Shown here: piece by piece, positions 36,674 to 48,063 of the stretch
Position numbering within the stretch: the first letter of the stretch is position 1
Layout of the letters: each line of letters begins with the position of its first letter
DNA from: Phorcus lineatus
Lineage: Eukaryota; Mollusca; Gastropoda; Trochida; Trochidae
Assembly (NCBI GenBank): GCA_921293015.1
Contig: OV121088.1
Span: 31,037,645-31,101,644, forward strand
DNA length: 64,000 bases
Direction: 5' to 3'
Position numbers and translations under genes: made by a program
The notes under the pieces: model-generated
Database searches by the model: none
What the model saw: the letters and a program-made list of their open reading frames with translations, nothing else
What the model was told of the DNA's origin: nothing

Positions 36674-38523
36674 CCACTGGAGACAGGCTGTTGGCCTGCC
36701 ATCTGAACATAGTCGCCAGGTGGTCTAGACGAGACGGGTTCACTTCCGTGAGGTCCTGCAAAAGAGCTTCTGTTGATGACGCTAGTGCCGAGATAGGCTT
36801 CAAGGCGCGGCGCAGCTCCGTGTCTATGCCGAGGAGCTTGGCATCCTGCACCTTGAAGAGGGCAGGCGAGGCATCTGAGAGCCGGTGCACTGAGTCGTCC
36901 TGAACGGCGCCGGTGTCAAAAGCGTCCATGGAGTGAACTTTGAACCCCGCAGTCGTATTCCGGGCCAATCTGAAGGACGGGTTGAGCGACAAGCGGGCGA
37001 AGTCCTCATCCAAGTTGTCAAGGGCATCCTTAACCAGTGGATGTGGTGGAATCAGAAGCTCCGGTTCATCCCAGATAGCCGAGGACTTGTCCACCCCTGG
37101 TCCCGGAGAAGGACATGTAACAAGGCGGTCCGCTATCCAGGCGTAGACCCCGGATAACTCCAGGTGAGTTTCCTCATCTTCGGACACGTCCTCAAAGTAC
37201 TCCTCGTAGTCCGGAACAAAGTCATGCTCCTCCCGGAAGACCGGAGAAGCCGTCCTCACTCGGGAAGATCCAATAGTTGACGACACACGCCTGAGGGGCG
37301 ACCTAGAACGAGGAGGCGAGCGCCGAGGAGAGCGCCGACGCAATGGAGATCGTCTAGGAGAGCGATCAGAGGACACTACCGGAACGAGAGGCGTCCGACG
37401 AGGCGGGGAGCGCCGAGGAGAGCGCCTGGGAGAGCGCCTAGGAGAGCGTCGAGGGGACACCACCGGGACGAGAGGCGTCCGACGAGGCAGGGAGCGCCTA
37501 GGTGAGCGCCGGGGAGAGACTCTCGAAGCAAGAGGCGTCCTGCGCGGCGAAGGGCGTCGAGGCGAGGGGCGCCGAGGTGACCGAGGACCTAGGAAATCTT
37601 GGGGAAGTCCGACGAGGCGAGGGGCGCCTGGGGGACTTCACCGGTGATCGACGCGGAGGCGTCCGACGAGGGGAGGAGCGCCGAAGTGGAGAGCGTCGCG
37701 TCGGAGACCGTCGAGGCTAGCGTCGAGGTGACGAACGCCGAGGCGAGAGGCGCCTAGGAGGGGGACTCCGGCTCCGGGGTGGGGTCCGACGGGTAGGTGA
37801 CCGACGAGGTGACTTCCGGCGGACAGGAGAACGTCGAGAACGACCGGAGACCTCCTGTACTGGAGAGCGCTGGTGCTCCGCACGGGGACCAGTCACCGTA
37901 CTGGCCGGCGACGGGTAACGACGGGCGTCGGGAGGCGGTGGGGGCGTCCGTGAACGCTCTGTGGACGTCCGAGGAAGGGTCCGACGACGATCGTCCTCAG
38001 GTCCGGATGTAGTCGCTGACCTCCGCGGACGCTGATCCGACGTCGGGGTGGTCTGGTCTACCCTGGCCTTCTCCCGAGCTAGCTCGTGGGCTAGCAGAGC
38101 CCTGGAGACCAACGACTGTATCAACTCGATGCTGGGGGCGCCCGGGTTGACAGCCCTCTCAAAGTCGTCCCTCGAGAGTGACGGCTGTCTGGGGGGAGGA
38201 GGAGGCGGCAGAAGAGGCGTCGAGTCCTCTGGAAGCGGCGGCTGGATCACTTCCGGTAGTGGAACCTGTGCTTCCACATCCTCGGGAGGAGAGGTCGGAG
38301 GGACAGCGGACTCCATCGTCAACCGCACTGTCTTCCTTGCCCTCTGGGTAAACCTCTTCCTTCGAGCGGTGGCAAACCGCTTGAACTCCTGTGGGGACAG
38401 AGGTCTGCAGTAAACGCAGCGAGAGTCAAGCCCGCAAACTGTCGCCACACAGTCAGGACACAGTGGGTGCGGGTCCTTTGAAGACTTCAAGAGCTTGCAC
38501 TCGCAACAAAACACTCGCAGCAT
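36246..38523 (-). pseudogene. DIRS-A gag with RS-repeat region, two disruptions
   Basis: Starts with MLRVFCCECKLLKSSKD; cysteines 6, 7, 9, 22, 25, 30, 36 and 39 form a zinc-binding-like N-terminus. A Pro-rich acidic stretch follows, then a long SPRRSPRRSP-type arginine-serine region. After that comes a central part (YEEYFEDVSEDEETHLE, about 37140-37200) and a basic Gly/Arg tail ending KQKQKPLYKRR. The frame is broken by a TAG at 37717-37719 (TCG-type serine codon changed) and a frameshift at about 37580; the C-terminal frame is open again from 37463 to 36246. Function is inferred from position: capsid or nucleic-acid-binding protein. Confidence 0.85.
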
Positions 38524-39469
38524 TCACCTGTGAGTCAGACAAAAGCCATATAATAAGCATAAGGAGCAACTGGCAAAGGCCAGTAAACCACATAGCTTAA
38601 AACGAGAAAATAAGAATAAAATTTATGTGAAAGAAGCAATGTTACACATAAAAATATTTGCGCAAAAAATCATATTCAAACATGCCAAAGCATGAGAAGA
38701 TAAAGCGCAAAAGCAATACAAACTAAAAACATGAAAAATATTTTTTTTTTTTTTTTTAAAAATATTTATTTACTTTATGAGAAACATCACTCTAATAACT
38801 AGAGTAATGCCACACATTACCAAACTCGCAAAAAACGAGCAAACATATGCGAAAATATGAAATATAAAGCATACATAAAATAGCCCCTACGGGCCACCGT
38901 AATGTGAATAAACAAGAGCAGTACCGCACTCAGTCTCGCACAAACTCACGTTGCCGAGAAAAGTGGTATCACAATAAGAAAAAATTAAATAACAAGAATA
39001 TGGAAAATGAAAAATCATTTCCAGTGCTAGAAAGTTACGAAAACTTTGAACACAATTTTTTTAAGATAAACTTGCTTGAAAAAAAACACGCGCACGTGCG
39101 AAACTGACACCAAACAAACCGCCATTTTGTTAGGTGACACGTAGTACAGAGAGAAGACATTTCGTGGTGAAAAGTGAATTCTAATGGATATAGCATGCGT
39201 GAAAAGGTTCAAAAACGGATAATGGATACCATTAAACAGCCACAACCGATTCAAGCAGTGAAACAACATGCGAGACGTGACGAGCACGGCCCAAAGAGAA
39301 TTACAAGCGAAGCAAAGCGAGGTAGGTAACCCCTGCATTATTCACATCAGGCACCAAGATAAGGATAACAAAGCGAACATACCGTGCAGCAAAAGATAGA
39401 CTTTTAAATCAAAAACAAAATCAACACAGTTAGTTCAACTACGAAACACGTCCATTCGCATAGCGATAA
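38524..39469 (-). other. DIRS-A 5' leader
   Basis: About 950 bp of AT-rich sequence between gag and the 5' ITR. The open frames at 38904-39107 (plus) and 39027-39338 (minus) have no recognisable product. Presumably it holds the promoter and leader RNA. Confidence 0.6.
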
Positions 39470-39659
39470 ATATGGAATGTGATTTTGTCGACGTGGTCAC
39501 GTGACGGATTGGATCGTTACCTTCCGGTTACGAGGCCGTGTTGTCATCGTCATATTCCCCGACTTACAGTATGAAGATAGGATGACATTTTCCAACACGT
39601 TTTCCAATCGTTTATCGGAAGTATAGGTAATATGCAATATAAGAAGTGGGGTAAGTATT
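39470..39659. repeat. DIRS-A inverted terminal repeat (5' side of element)
   Basis: Partner of 33308-33498. Its outer end (to about 39664) directly touches the first base of DIRS-B. Confidence 0.95.
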
Positions 39660-39690
39660 AAAAATACTATTATTTAGTTACTAACCTCCG

Positions 39691-39845
39691 ACAAGTGACC
39701 TTAGCCTGTTAGCCATATAACATGTAATTGACTCATTCCCAATGATGTAATGAAAACATCATTACCCAGAACAAACAGAGTTATCCGCCCGTCACTAGTC
39801 CCCCAGGTGGCGTGACCTGTCATCCAATTAGATTCATTCACATTA
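39691..39845. repeat. DIRS-B left inverted terminal repeat
   Basis: 'acaagtgaccttagcctgtt' to 'gattcattcacatta'; reverse complement of 42087-42242 with a handful of differences, so older than the DIRS-A pair. Confidence 0.93.
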
Positions 39846-40299
39846 AAGAGTCGGTGGTGTTCAGACGTGGTTTTGTCTCACTCCCCGATTGTGATAGCTA
39901 CATAGCATAATAAAGGAATTCTTGACTTTTTCTCTCTTAAAGCCTCTCTTTCTCTTTCGTCTGTCTACCTCTCCTACGTGGTATTCAATCCTAAGGGTTG
40001 AATACTGTGTATTCGGAAGGTATTCTGTTTGAAACAGTCGGCTGTTTCAACCAAACCCAGAACCGGTTCTGCACGGGCTTGTCGATTTCGTTCGTGCATT
40101 TGCTGCACGTGCAGGGCGAGGGACGGCCTTCGATCGCTCTCGCTTTGGTTGTCTGCAGGCGCCTCACGCTTTGAGTTGGGTGTCGGCGCTTCCACGGGCG
40201 CCTACTATCGAGTAGGCGCTTGGTTAGGTCGTGCGACAGTGCGCTTGAGCGCCCCTTGCGCCCGTGTCTCTCTGTCTTAAATCAGGGGAGCTTCCCTCT

Positions 40300-40620
40300 A
40301 TGCCTGGGTATAGGGGAAACTCTCCTCATGCCTGGGTTGGAACTTGCGCCTGACGCCTCAGGCGCTGATTGGTTGGTGGTCGAGGCGCTCCAGGCGCTCT
40401 CCCCACTTGCCTGGATTGGAACTTGCGCCTGACACTTCAGGCGCTGGTTGGCTAGTGGTCGAGGCGCTCCAGGCGCTCTCCCCGCTTAACTGGCTGGGTA
40501 CTTGCACCTGACGCTTCAGGCGCTGGTTGGTGGATGGTTGAGGCGCACCAGGCGCTCTCCCCTTACCTAACCTCAGACTTTTTTGACTTGTGGTCGAGGC
40601 GCTCCAGGCGCTCTCCCCTT
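40300..40620 (+). repeat. About 85-bp tandem repeats in DIRS-B gag region
   Basis: Four imperfect copies of a unit containing 'cttcaggcgctggttgg' and 'gaggcgctccaggcgctctc'. They are GC-rich and probably expand a low-complexity part of gag. Confidence 0.9.
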
Positions 40621-40904
40621 GTCTTAGGGGACACCGCCAGGAAACCCAACAAGAGGAGCTTACCAACCCCCTGGCAGCGGGAGGTAGCAGAGTTTCCTCC
40701 GTTGTAACCACCCCGAAGAAACGGAAGGGTGGCAAGACACAGTCTCCGGCCGGCCCTAAGACCCGCGGCATTTCCTTTCGGGATGGGGGTCGGCCAGCCA
40801 AGGGTCGCAACAACTACAATGCCGGCCCCTCTCCCAAGAGGACGCCAAAGAAGTCACAACATGGGGGAGGGCGCAAATACGGAGACACTCCAAAGAAGCG
40901 CTGA
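40590..40904 (+). pseudogene. DIRS-B gag C-terminal remnant
   Basis: Frame ending in a very basic tail (TPKKRKGGKTQ, GRPAKGRNNYN, SPKRTPKKS, then KKR and stop). It parallels the basic tail of DIRS-A gag, and pol follows in the +1 frame as in DIRS-A. The N-terminal part of gag is not recognisable upstream. Confidence 0.6.
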
Positions 40905-41723
40905 CTTCTGGGAGCTGCCACGCCTACCTGTGGCAGCAGTGTCGGACTTGGACGGGCCAGTGGGAGGCCGTCTTTCAAAATTCGTAGCCAACTGGAGACA
41001 GTTGGTCTTGGACGAGTATGTCTGTCAGATCCTGTATTGCGGCTTTCGTATACCCGTGCACACCCACCCCCCTTTAACCTGTTCGCCAGTGGAGCGGCCA
41101 ATAGAGCCGAACAGCTTGCGCTCATGCTGGAACAGGTGGAGACTCTAATCTCCAAGGAGGCAGTGAGAGAACTCCCGCTTCTGGATCTGACACCAGGGTT
41201 CTACTCACCCGTGTTCGTGAGACCGAAGAAAGACCCCAAAAAATGGCGACTGATTCATGACATGAAACAGTTCAACCGCTCCTACCTCAAGCGGCCGCCA
41301 TATTTTCGGCTCTTGACCGTGTAGTCTGTCATGCGGTTACTTCAACCATATGACCGCATGGTGTTGTTGGACCTCCAGGACGGTACTTGCATGTCCCAAT
41401 CTGTCCCGGGGATTGCAAGTACCTCCGATTCGTTCTGGCGGGGCGTCACTTCCAATGAAATGTCCTACCGTTCAGGATCTCAACGGCACCATGGCTGTTC
41501 ACCCGGGTGACCCAGCCCATCGTCCAGTTTTGGGTTGTTTCTGGACGACGGGTTTGGGAACCATCGCTCCCCATCTGTTCTTTCCAGACAAAGAGACTTT
41601 GTGATCGTTCTGTTCAGACGCCTGGGTTGGCTTGTCAACCTAGACGAGTCGGACCTAGTACCGACGACTTCGCTCGTCTTCGAGTGGGTAGGGGACGCAA
41701 CCATCCACGATGATGGCACCTGA
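40890..41723 (+). pseudogene. DIRS-B reverse transcriptase, decayed
   Basis: Similarity to DIRS-A pol runs across several frames. VSDLDGPVGGRLSKFVANW is in one frame and LTPGFYSPVFVRPKKDPKKW with IHDMKQFNRSYLKRPPYF in a second, ending at a TAG at 41322. LLDLQDGT (motif A relic), FLDDGFGNH (YIDD equivalent at about 41537) and RLGWLVNLDESDLVP follow. At least two frameshifts and several deletions are needed to align it. Nothing of RNase H or recombinase follows before the internal complementary region. Confidence 0.88.
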
Positions 41724-41936
41724 CACGTCGAGGTCATCATCTCTGCACTTGTAAATAAATTACTCTGGTTGTAACGTTTTACGTGTTTTGTGGTGTTTTA
41801 GTTAGAGGTCGTCGACTTTGAGAGGTCAGACAATTCTCCCGATTAAAACGGTCGCTCGCTAGGTCGCCGATCCTCAGAACAATCTTGAGAGTTACCGCTG
41901 AACGCGACGAATCCTGCCCACCACCTACAGTGGTAT

Positions 41937-42028
41937 CAGGCTAAGGTCACTTGTCGGAGGTTAGTAACCAAATAATAGTACGTTTTTGATTAAAAGTCAT
42001 TATTTTTACTTACCGTAGACAAGTGACC
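41937..42028. repeat. DIRS-B internal complementary region
   Basis: The first part ('ggctaaggtcacttgtcgga') is complementary to the left terminus and the second part ('cttaccgtagacaagtgacc') to the right terminus, joined at 'agtacgtttttg'. Its presence confirms DIRS architecture despite loss of the recombinase. Confidence 0.9.
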
Positions 42029-42086
42029 GTCGCCATTCCCGCTCGCCTCCCCTCTTACGTATCCGTCGTTAGTTGGGACTCCTAGG

Positions 42087-42242
42087 TAATGTGAATGAAT
42101 CTAATTGGATGACAGGTCACGCCACCTGGGGGACTAGTGACGGGCGGATAACTCTGTTTGTTCTGGGTAATGATGTTTTCGTTACATCAGTGGGAATGAG
42201 TCAATTACAATGTTATATGGCTAACAGGCTAAGGTCACTTGT
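42087..42242. repeat. DIRS-B right inverted terminal repeat
   Basis: Partner of 39691-39845. The outer extension runs to about 42284. Confidence 0.93.
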
Positions 42243-42284
42243 CTACGGTAAGTAAAAATAATGACGTTTAATCAAAAACGTACT

Positions 42285-43152
42285 ATTATTTCAATATTTG
42301 ATTCACTTACTGAAGAAATTATAATGTACATAGAATTCAAATATGAGATCAACAATCTCGGATAATCATGCACTTTAACTATCTGCCATTTTCACTGTGC
42401 GTCGATAATTCTTTTATATCTTTAACATTATTATGAATGAATTATCTTTAATACTCATTTTTACTCATTACTATAAATTATCAAAGTAAGCTAACCAAAA
42501 GAGTTATTAAAGCAGGCAACAAGTCATCAGTGTCTAACTAAGTAAACTGCGGACATAAAATTGTGTTTCTTATGTTTGATTTTTTAAAATAAAAGTAAGT
42601 TAATCTATTATAATCATGTTTATTTATAAGATATAATTTTGCCATAATGACAACTATGTGTATTAGGTATCCTTCACTTAGTTTATTTTATATCTTCTTA
42701 AGGACTTTTTGAACGGGAGAACAGTAATTTGTAGGTACAGTTTATGTTTTCTGGTAAAGTCGACCTTTGGGTTGAATTGATTTCGAGGACACTTTTAGGT
42801 TGTAGGTGAAAATCACGATAGCCCATAATGAAAAAAAGTAACAGAAAGTAAGAAAACATTCAAAGACTTAAATAGGAATAATTGTCACAGTATCGAGATG
42901 TTATTTAAGCTGAATGTCATTAATATTAACATCAAGGTCTGACTCTTAAAATTTTCAACTTCTAAAATGAATGGGAATAAAAATAATAAGATTATAATTC
43001 TGATTTGTATGTGTACATATGATGTTGGAGATGGCATATGGATGTCAGGATTCGATTTAGGTATGTTTTGCGCAATAGCACATTGTTTTATTTAACAGCA
43101 AATAAAGCCAATAATCCATTTTATAAAATATACATAACATATTTTTTATTAC
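42285..43152. other. Array spacer right of the DIRS pair
   Basis: The first ~120 bp match 50385-50465 ('cactta', 'gaag', 'ttataatgtac', 'catatgagat'), showing the DIRS elements sit inside an array unit. No gene is seen. Confidence 0.5.
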
Positions 43153-43240
43153 ACTTGGCGAATTTAATTGCACTCCTATGTCCTGATCGTTAAGCATCAG
43201 CTGACATAGGTTACATTTTAGATGAGAAATCTTTTCTCGT
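43153..43240 (-). pseudogene. Array gene cysteine exon, second copy
   Basis: Minus-strand reading REKISHLKCNLCQLMLNDQD, then GVQLN and SPS followed by donor GTAATA. The acceptor 'atattacag' gives a start one base out of phase compared with 31222-31310, so this copy may be dead or use another phase. Confidence 0.4.
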
Positions 43241-43343
43241 CTGTAATATATGATAATCATAAAACAGTCTCAGAAGATGGGTCATTTATATTTTAACAGC
43301 CAAGGAATCTAACAGTCTGCAATTTTCAGTTTCTGTATTCATA

Positions 43344-46300
43344 TACAACTGCATATCAAAAGTTTCTTACTGGTGTATCTCAGTGCAAATATCATGTACT
43401 TTAGGCTTTGTTTGAACGTCAATAAAAAAAGCTTCAGCAGAACTGAGAAAGGATTTCCCATTACCAATTTGTAAAATAGCCATTCTTTAACTTATTGTTG
43501 GATTGTCCAGTCTGTGGAGCAAAAATAAGAATTTTGGCATACTTAAATAGACAGAAGAGGTCACATTTTCGAAATTCCGATTTGCTTAAATTTTGATTAA
43601 AATATTCCATTTCGACTCTCTGAGAAAAAAATCAACAAAATCATATTGACTTAATGCAAAAGAACAAACATGAGTTGTGTTTAAAGCTGTTGGTCACTCC
43701 TAAAGGATTTTGTAAATAAAAATAAAAATTACTGTTTTCGGAATTTTGACCCCTGGTCACTTCATTGACCTGCCAAAAACTGTTTATGTTAAAGGGGGTC
43801 TGCAACCTTAATTTTTAACTTCCAGTGTTTAATTAGCGAGGCCCCGTGAGAGTCGTAAATCTCAATCAGCGCGCCCTCTACTCAGCGGTGTTTCGTCTGC
43901 GCTGCACCCTACTCGCGCGAATTACCCAACCGGATACGTGTGGGAGAATGTCGTTGTAAACAAATCGTTCTACAACTGAACTGCCATATGAGATATGAGA
44001 AAAAAAATTATAAATCTTTGTCAAGTGAAATCTTTTTTAGTTTTTTTAGATTTCCCTCACCTTTTACAAAATTAGATAAAAAATTCTGGTACTCTGGTAT
44101 TATGCAGTTGTTTACATTTTACTTGTAAGCTTGGACACTACAAACTTCACAATATTTCTTTCGATATTTTTTAAAGTTAGGTTTTGACTTGTGAGGATAT
44201 TTTTTGGATTTTCGTCACTATTACTCAATTCCTAACTATTTGAAATTTCTTTTCTATGGCAGATAGGGGTTTGAGGTTGTTTTTTTTATATTTGGCAGTA
44301 AATTTAACCTTGATTAAACAACTGTAAAATAAACGCACTTTTAATATTGATACAATTCTGATATAATTATCCAACTTTTTACAAGCATAATTGAACACCA
44401 AGGTGACATTTAACAAAGACACAATCATTTTTCAGAAATTTAAGACACGTTTGCCATAATTTGAAAATATCACTGATGATTATAAAAAAATGAATATATG
44501 AAGCATATACTAGTCACTAGTTATAAAGTTTAACTAAAAGGGTTACCTTGATGATAGGGTGTTTTAAACTGTTATTTTGGGTCCGGTTTAGTATGTCTTA
44601 CAACACTGTAAAAATCGCATTTGAGTTGACTATTCATCAGTAAAATTTTAAGGTATAATCTCATGATGATACAATCGAAAATTGATTTAATATTTTCATT
44701 ATTTCATAGTCATCGACAAGGGGTTCACCTCGCACATCATGCGTCCCGATAGTTCCGATAAGGGATTTCTGATTACGAATGGATAAGAATAAGAATGACT
44801 TGAAAAATGATGTATACAAACCTGGCAGTAATTGTTAACGTACATGTATTTACCAGTCTTACAGAGAAAAGGGCACCAACAATCTGAGCCATTACAAATG
44901 ATAGATTCACTTTAGTAAATGACAATAAAAATTATCTCGTCCTAATCCCGGATTGACAAATAGTTACTTTGTTTTGATTTTTTTCGCCAATTCACAGTAA
45001 ATGAACACATGCTTTTGACATTTAAAAGATAGTGAAAAATATGAAATATAAATGGATTCATCTTGAACATAAAGAAAACCGCATAATTTACATTTTGTTA
45101 TAGATATATCTTATTCCACGTAGTCTCTCAGACATTATACAATGCATGAACGGTAAAGCTTAAATCAACAATGATGTTATCTAATTTATCAACCAGCCAG
45201 GCATAGAGCAATAAAGCACAGTGGTCCTCGGAACAGGAAATGATAATAAGGATATTATGTAAGAGATCAATCACATACGTTGTTTATAACACTTCAAGGA
45301 AGTTATATGGTACTTTGAAAGTCTGGTCTAAACAGTCACTGTAATCTCGCTCTACTCCCATGTTTTTAGTTGACGAGCTGGAATAAACACTGTCAATTCA
45401 CTTCCTCCCTAATTCAGTTTTATTTGTATATGATTGTATGTGGGCGTAATTAGGCACCTTACTGAAATAAAAGAATTGAAATATTTATTCATAACTAGTG
45501 AGACAATTTTAAAGTGACGCAGAGTATGCTTCATAAGTTTTGTAAGAATAATTGCTAATAATATATTTCCAACAATATATTTTATATCTTAATCGTTATA
45601 TATACATATTCTTAATGTTGTGTATTACATGTTTTATGGAAATAAAATACTGTTTAAATCATATACCATGTGTCCTGCATAAAGTTCAAGTCATGTCGAA
45701 ATAATTGCATTTTCATTACTTAAATACCAAAATTATGATCTTTACTTATTTTCAATAATTATCGACAAAAGGCAATATACGGTTGTACGGAAAGGACATG
45801 CTCCCCTTTTAGTCTACCGATTGCAGGTGTTCTTTTTTTATAACTTTATTCATTTTTGTTCATGCATATTGCAGGTGTTCTTACAGCGACATGTGATAGT
45901 AGAAAAGCTAGCCATTTTGGACTGCAGGTATCGTGTTGTTGTTGGGTTGAAGTTTAACGTCTGCTTCCACCATAGGGCGATGTCGTCGACGTGGGGCCTA
46001 TGCCATAGTTGTTTGCAATGAATGGGGGAATAAGATTTAGAATAGGTCATAGACACCCAAATAAAGTTAATAAAAGTTTTAAAGTGGTAAAAAATAAAAT
46101 CAATTTGGAATTTGGAATTCAGGCATCATGTCACACGACATCAACGATCGCATGTCATAAAGGGGATTCCCCTGTCACAATGACCGCACCTCGCTTGGCC
46201 ATTCGAAACTACGAGAGCCACGCGTGAGTGTAACGGAGAGTAACGGGGTGTTTCGATTGCTCGCTTGGCCGGCGCCCAGTCCGTGTCATGTGACCTCTTT

Positions 46301-46537
46301 CCCAGCTATGGCAATTACGTAACTGCTGGTCAATTAGGTCTGAAAGGCCAGGGTTGTTGTTCCCCTTTAACTGTCGGGTATCGGACATAATTGCGTTTAG
46401 GTGCAATGGACCTTCACTTCCGTATTGAAAATGAAATAATTATCCGTTTCTTTTTCGCAATGCTACGTTACCTCAAAGACATGCCAAATTACATGATATT
46501 TGCACTAGGATACACAGGTATGTGAACAAACTTTTGG
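43344..46537. mobile_element. Tc1/mariner-like MITE copy interrupted by a 2.6-kb insert
   Basis: Same family as 21143-21770 but inverted: 43344-43783 matches the reverse complement of its right two-thirds, and 46375-46537 matches the rest ('cgtttctttttcgcaa', 'acctcaaagacatgcc', 'tacatgatatttgcacta'). The last bases of the right TIR are lost. Outside it, array sequence resumes on both sides ('cagtttctgtattca' at 43328 and 'caaatatgcaatgaag' at 46549). Confidence 0.78.
43784..46374. mobile_element. 2.6-kb non-coding element inside the MITE
   Basis: The short inverted ends match the pattern gttaaagggg-NNNN-caacc (left at 43788, right complement at 46351-46371). AACTGT flanks both sides (43778-43783 and 46369-46374) and may be the target duplication. 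No transposase frame is seen. GC-rich patches lie near both ends (43840-43930 and 46180-46300) around an AT-rich core. Probably a non-autonomous DNA transposon; the superfamily is unknown. Confidence 0.55.
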
Positions 46538-46539
46538 TT

Positions 46540-47140
46540 GATGTATAACAAATATGCAATGAAGTAAAGGATGAGGGTTAAAGCATCTACTTGACAAACA
46601 ACTAGTATGTTTCTCTACTCATAATCTACTTACTTTGAGGAGATTGATAGGTCTGCTTTCAGAGAAATAACCTAGCCGTTGAACATCAAGTATCACTTCA
46701 CTCATTTATATCCATCACATTTTTATTAAGTGTTGTCAGGTACATATGAACAGAAGTATTTGAAAAAATATCACAAAAAGAAAAGACGTATGATGCATGT
46801 TATAACATTATTTTGACCAGACTCAAAGCAAATCAACAAGCGGAAACATGCCAGCAGGTTATTACCAAGATGAGATTTACAAAGCAGTTCCTGAAAAAGG
46901 CTTGTATAAGACATGTCATGAAAGAATGATTGAATAACATCCTGTCATCTGTGATATATATTACATATTTAGGTATTATAAACTGGCACATTTTATCAAT
47001 CTGTGGAAGTCTTCACAAAACAGCTTGGTGTTTGATTAAAGCAAACAACTTTAAACTGATAGCTGTTCACAATTTATGGACATTTTGTGACATTTCCTTA
47101 CAAATATAATATATGCTATGTATTTAAAGAAAATTATAAC
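46540..47140 (-). pseudogene. Array unit 5' module, second copy
   Basis: About 600 bp aligned with 27780-28420 in order ('ggttaaagcatctacttgac', 'agccgttgaacatcaagtat', 'aagtgttgtcag', 'acaaaacagcttggtgttt'). The signal-like exon at 46744-46802 begins MHHTSFLFVIFF and then shifts frame. Confidence 0.5.
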
Positions 47141-47984
47141 AAGTTGTGAACAATTAACCTCTACGGGTGCACTGACAATCATAGAATATGTATAGGTGTA
47201 CTTTACATGTTAATTTGTCATTATCATTTCATTTCAAGCAAGAGGGAATTCATTTATCCACTCTGGCGAGACCTTTCTCCATTTAAAAGTTATTTCAATA
47301 AATATTTTAAACAAAATATAATTAAGAAATAACACCTTAATCGCTGCCTGATACCATATAATATCTTGATAGATCATTTGACATGTTAATAAATTTGACT
47401 CGATGAGAAATGATTTGAATTGAAAGCATTTTTAGTTGAGCAAACCGTAAATGTACCACGAATGCGCTGAAAAACTTAGAATATGGACTGAGAGTCGATT
47501 CAACATTTCCTGCCATTTCCTCGGGAAAGTAAGTAAACACATGGTAAGTGAGTGGATCATTGTTAACCAAATCATTTATAGATATATTGTATTGAATTAT
47601 TATATAAAGATTTCTAGTATGTCAGATAAGTATTGATCAAGTATTAAGAATGGCGTTTTATAGACATAAACAGACAATTGCTAGACATAATACTATTATT
47701 TTTGCAGTTCTAAACATTAAACAGTGTAATGATTTAAGAATGTAAAACTGTTATTTCAATACATAACAAATATTTGCAATATGCTTGAACTTCATAGTCA
47801 ATTTCAGCAGAGAAACCATTACAAAAGATGATTTATCGTCACGCATTAAGAATGACAATTCATGAATATTGATTTCAACCAATTTTGAAATTCTAAACTT
47901 TAAATCTTATTTAGGATCAACAGATCTATGAATTTCATTTTATCAATTAAGAATTGAAACTAAACCCAGACAATAAACTATGCT

Positions 47985-48063
47985 CTGTCTTCTTTGATCT
48001 TGTCAGCACAGATCAGCACCAGATCATCTTTTTATCAGGTCACACAGGCCAGACAAGCCTCCA
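47985..48063 (-). pseudogene. Array gene 'SDPCDLI' exon, decayed copy
   Basis: Minus-strand reading GGLSGLCDLIKR then a stop. The acceptor is weakened to 'gtttaag'. Confidence 0.45.

Larger units (their letters stand above)
33281..39664 (-). mobile_element. DIRS-A: near-complete DIRS-type retroelement
   Basis: Tyrosine-recombinase retrotransposon, about 6.4 kb, transcribed on the minus strand. It has inverted terminal repeats of about 190 bp (33308-33498 and 39470-39659), an internal complementary region (about 33553-33650) next to the 3' repeat, and gag, RT/RNase H and tyrosine recombinase in that order. It has no LTRs, integrase or target duplication. Family knowledge: DIRS elements replicate through a circular DNA that the recombinase inserts. 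The interior is far richer in GC than the host DNA. Gag carries a premature stop and a frameshift, pol an in-frame TAG and an RNase H deletion, so this copy is not autonomous even though its two ITRs are nearly identical. Confidence 0.96.
39665..42284 (+). mobile_element. DIRS-B: internally deleted DIRS-type retroelement
   Basis: A second, different DIRS family in plus orientation. Inverted repeats at 39691-39845 and 42087-42242, and an internal complementary region at 41937-42028 matching both outer ends, define it. It retains a gag C-terminus and a decayed RT; RNase H and the recombinase are absent. The 11-bp string 'tactattattt' occurs both at its left end (39664) and just after its right end (42284). 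Confidence 0.92.

Noticed and set aside
34114-38413. Many plus-strand open frames across DIRS-A
   Set aside because: They are antisense shadows of GC-rich minus-strand genes and show no domain.
33281-42284. Viral insertion or bacterial contamination suggested by the GC-rich block
   Set aside because: ITRs, internal complementary regions, DIRS-type RT and tyrosine recombinase explain it fully as eukaryotic retroelements.
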